Assembly: GCF_008801925.2 (NCBI RefSeq)
Contig: NZ_CP062803.1
Coordinates: 3,348,001 to 3,412,000, forward strand
DNA: 64,000 nucleotides
Origin: Cupriavidus basilensis
Lineage (GTDB): Bacteria; Pseudomonadota; Gammaproteobacteria; Burkholderiales; Burkholderiaceae
Reading direction: 5' to 3'
The notes beneath the pieces were generated by a model that saw only the letters and a program-made list of their open reading frames with translations, was not told where the DNA came from and made no database searches. The position numbers and the translations under genes are program-made. Shown piece by piece: positions 63,807 to 64,000 of this stretch. Position 1 is the stretch's first letter; each line of letters opens with the position of its first letter.

Positions 63807-64000
63807 TGTCGGATTTTCGGCTTCGCGCGCCCTCGCGCATCTTGCTGGTAACAACCGGTTTGCGCATGGGTGGTGCGGAACAACAGGTCGCGGCGCTCGC
63901 GCGTGAGTTTATCGCACGGGGCCGTCAGGTGGCGCTGGTCAGCCTGACCCCCGATTGCGAAGTGCCAATTTCGGATGCGGTCGAGCGCCTCATGCTCGAC
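63806..64000 (+). CDS. Glycosyltransferase, N-terminal part (runs off the window)
   Basis: Only the first 65 codons are inside the window. The translation begins MSDFRLRAPSRILLVTTGLR, followed by MGGAEQQVAALAREFIARG, the typical start of GT-B family 4 glycosyltransferases (GGAE loop). The ATG overlaps the previous stop by 1 bp (TAATG), which indicates operon coupling. No further function can be deduced. Confidence 0.85.
   Translation, partial: MSDFRLRAPSRILLVTTGLRMGGAEQQVAALAREFIARGRQVALVSLTPDCEVPISDAVERLMLD

Overview
The window looks like a chromosomal segment of a GC-rich betaproteobacterium of the Burkholderiaceae, most likely Cupriavidus or a close Ralstonia relative. The evidence is an intracellular Cys-type polyhydroxybutyrate (PHB) depolymerase whose triad spacing matches PhaZ of R. 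eutropha, an acetoacetyl-CoA synthetase, a Gram-negative Tol-Pal operon, LPS inner-core genes, and gene orders glyA-nrdR-pilins-ribD-ribE-ribB-ribH-nusB and waaC-waaA. Almost the whole window is coding. Both tRNA genes and most convergent gene pairs are bounded by clear stem-loop terminators.

Layout. 1-7.1 kb: glutaryl-CoA dehydrogenase, a 1-Cys peroxiredoxin (minus), a yqjD/yqjE/yqjK-like envelope-stress module, an AI-2E family permease and an S9 oligopeptidase. 7.0-9.1 kb: tRNA-Lys with a near-perfect promoter, a YeeE/YedE sulfur transporter and queC. 9.2-14.8 kb: the Tol-Pal operon ybgC-tolQ-tolR-tolA-tolB-pal-cpoB (minus). 14.9-17.1 kb: promoter, probable ZTP riboswitch, glyA and nrdR.

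17.1-28.9 kb is the most unusual region. Two complete minor-pilin/PilY1 gene sets stand back to back. The minus set reads pilE-fimT-pilV-pilW-pilX-pilY1 and the plus set reads pilV-pilW-pilX-short pilY1-pilE-fimT, which is the same six families in circularly permuted order. The second PilY1 has only the C-terminal propeller-like part. The plus set ends 6 nt before ribD.

28.9-33.3 kb: riboflavin operon ribD-ribE-ribB(X)-ribH-nusB. Its RibBA-like protein has lost the zinc cysteines of GTP cyclohydrolase II. 33.4-36.4 kb: a PLP aminotransferase, a lytic transglycosylase and a long AT-richer gap with palindromes before ubiD. 36.4-46.1 kb: ubiD, acetoacetyl-CoA synthetase, a GST, PHB depolymerase, a cupin, an aldose epimerase and a chemoreceptor. 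46.1-49.1 kb: tRNA-Gly(CCC), trmB, uppP, a DUF1439 lipoprotein and a YkgJ-type protein. 49.2-57.2 kb: a TetR-MFP-RND efflux operon, then a PCMT family methyltransferase, a rhodanese and a TolC family channel. 57.3-64 kb: a META-domain lipoprotein, waaA, waaC and phosphomannomutase (minus), then a polyprenyl-phosphate sugar transferase and a truncated glycosyltransferase that open a polysaccharide cluster running off the right edge.

How the genes connect: the cell-envelope theme dominates (Tol-Pal, UppP, lytic transglycosylase, LPS core, efflux, pili). PhaZ and acetoacetyl-CoA synthetase fit PHB mobilisation. The ZTP switch ties glyA to one-carbon and purine status. No prophage, IS element or CRISPR array was seen.
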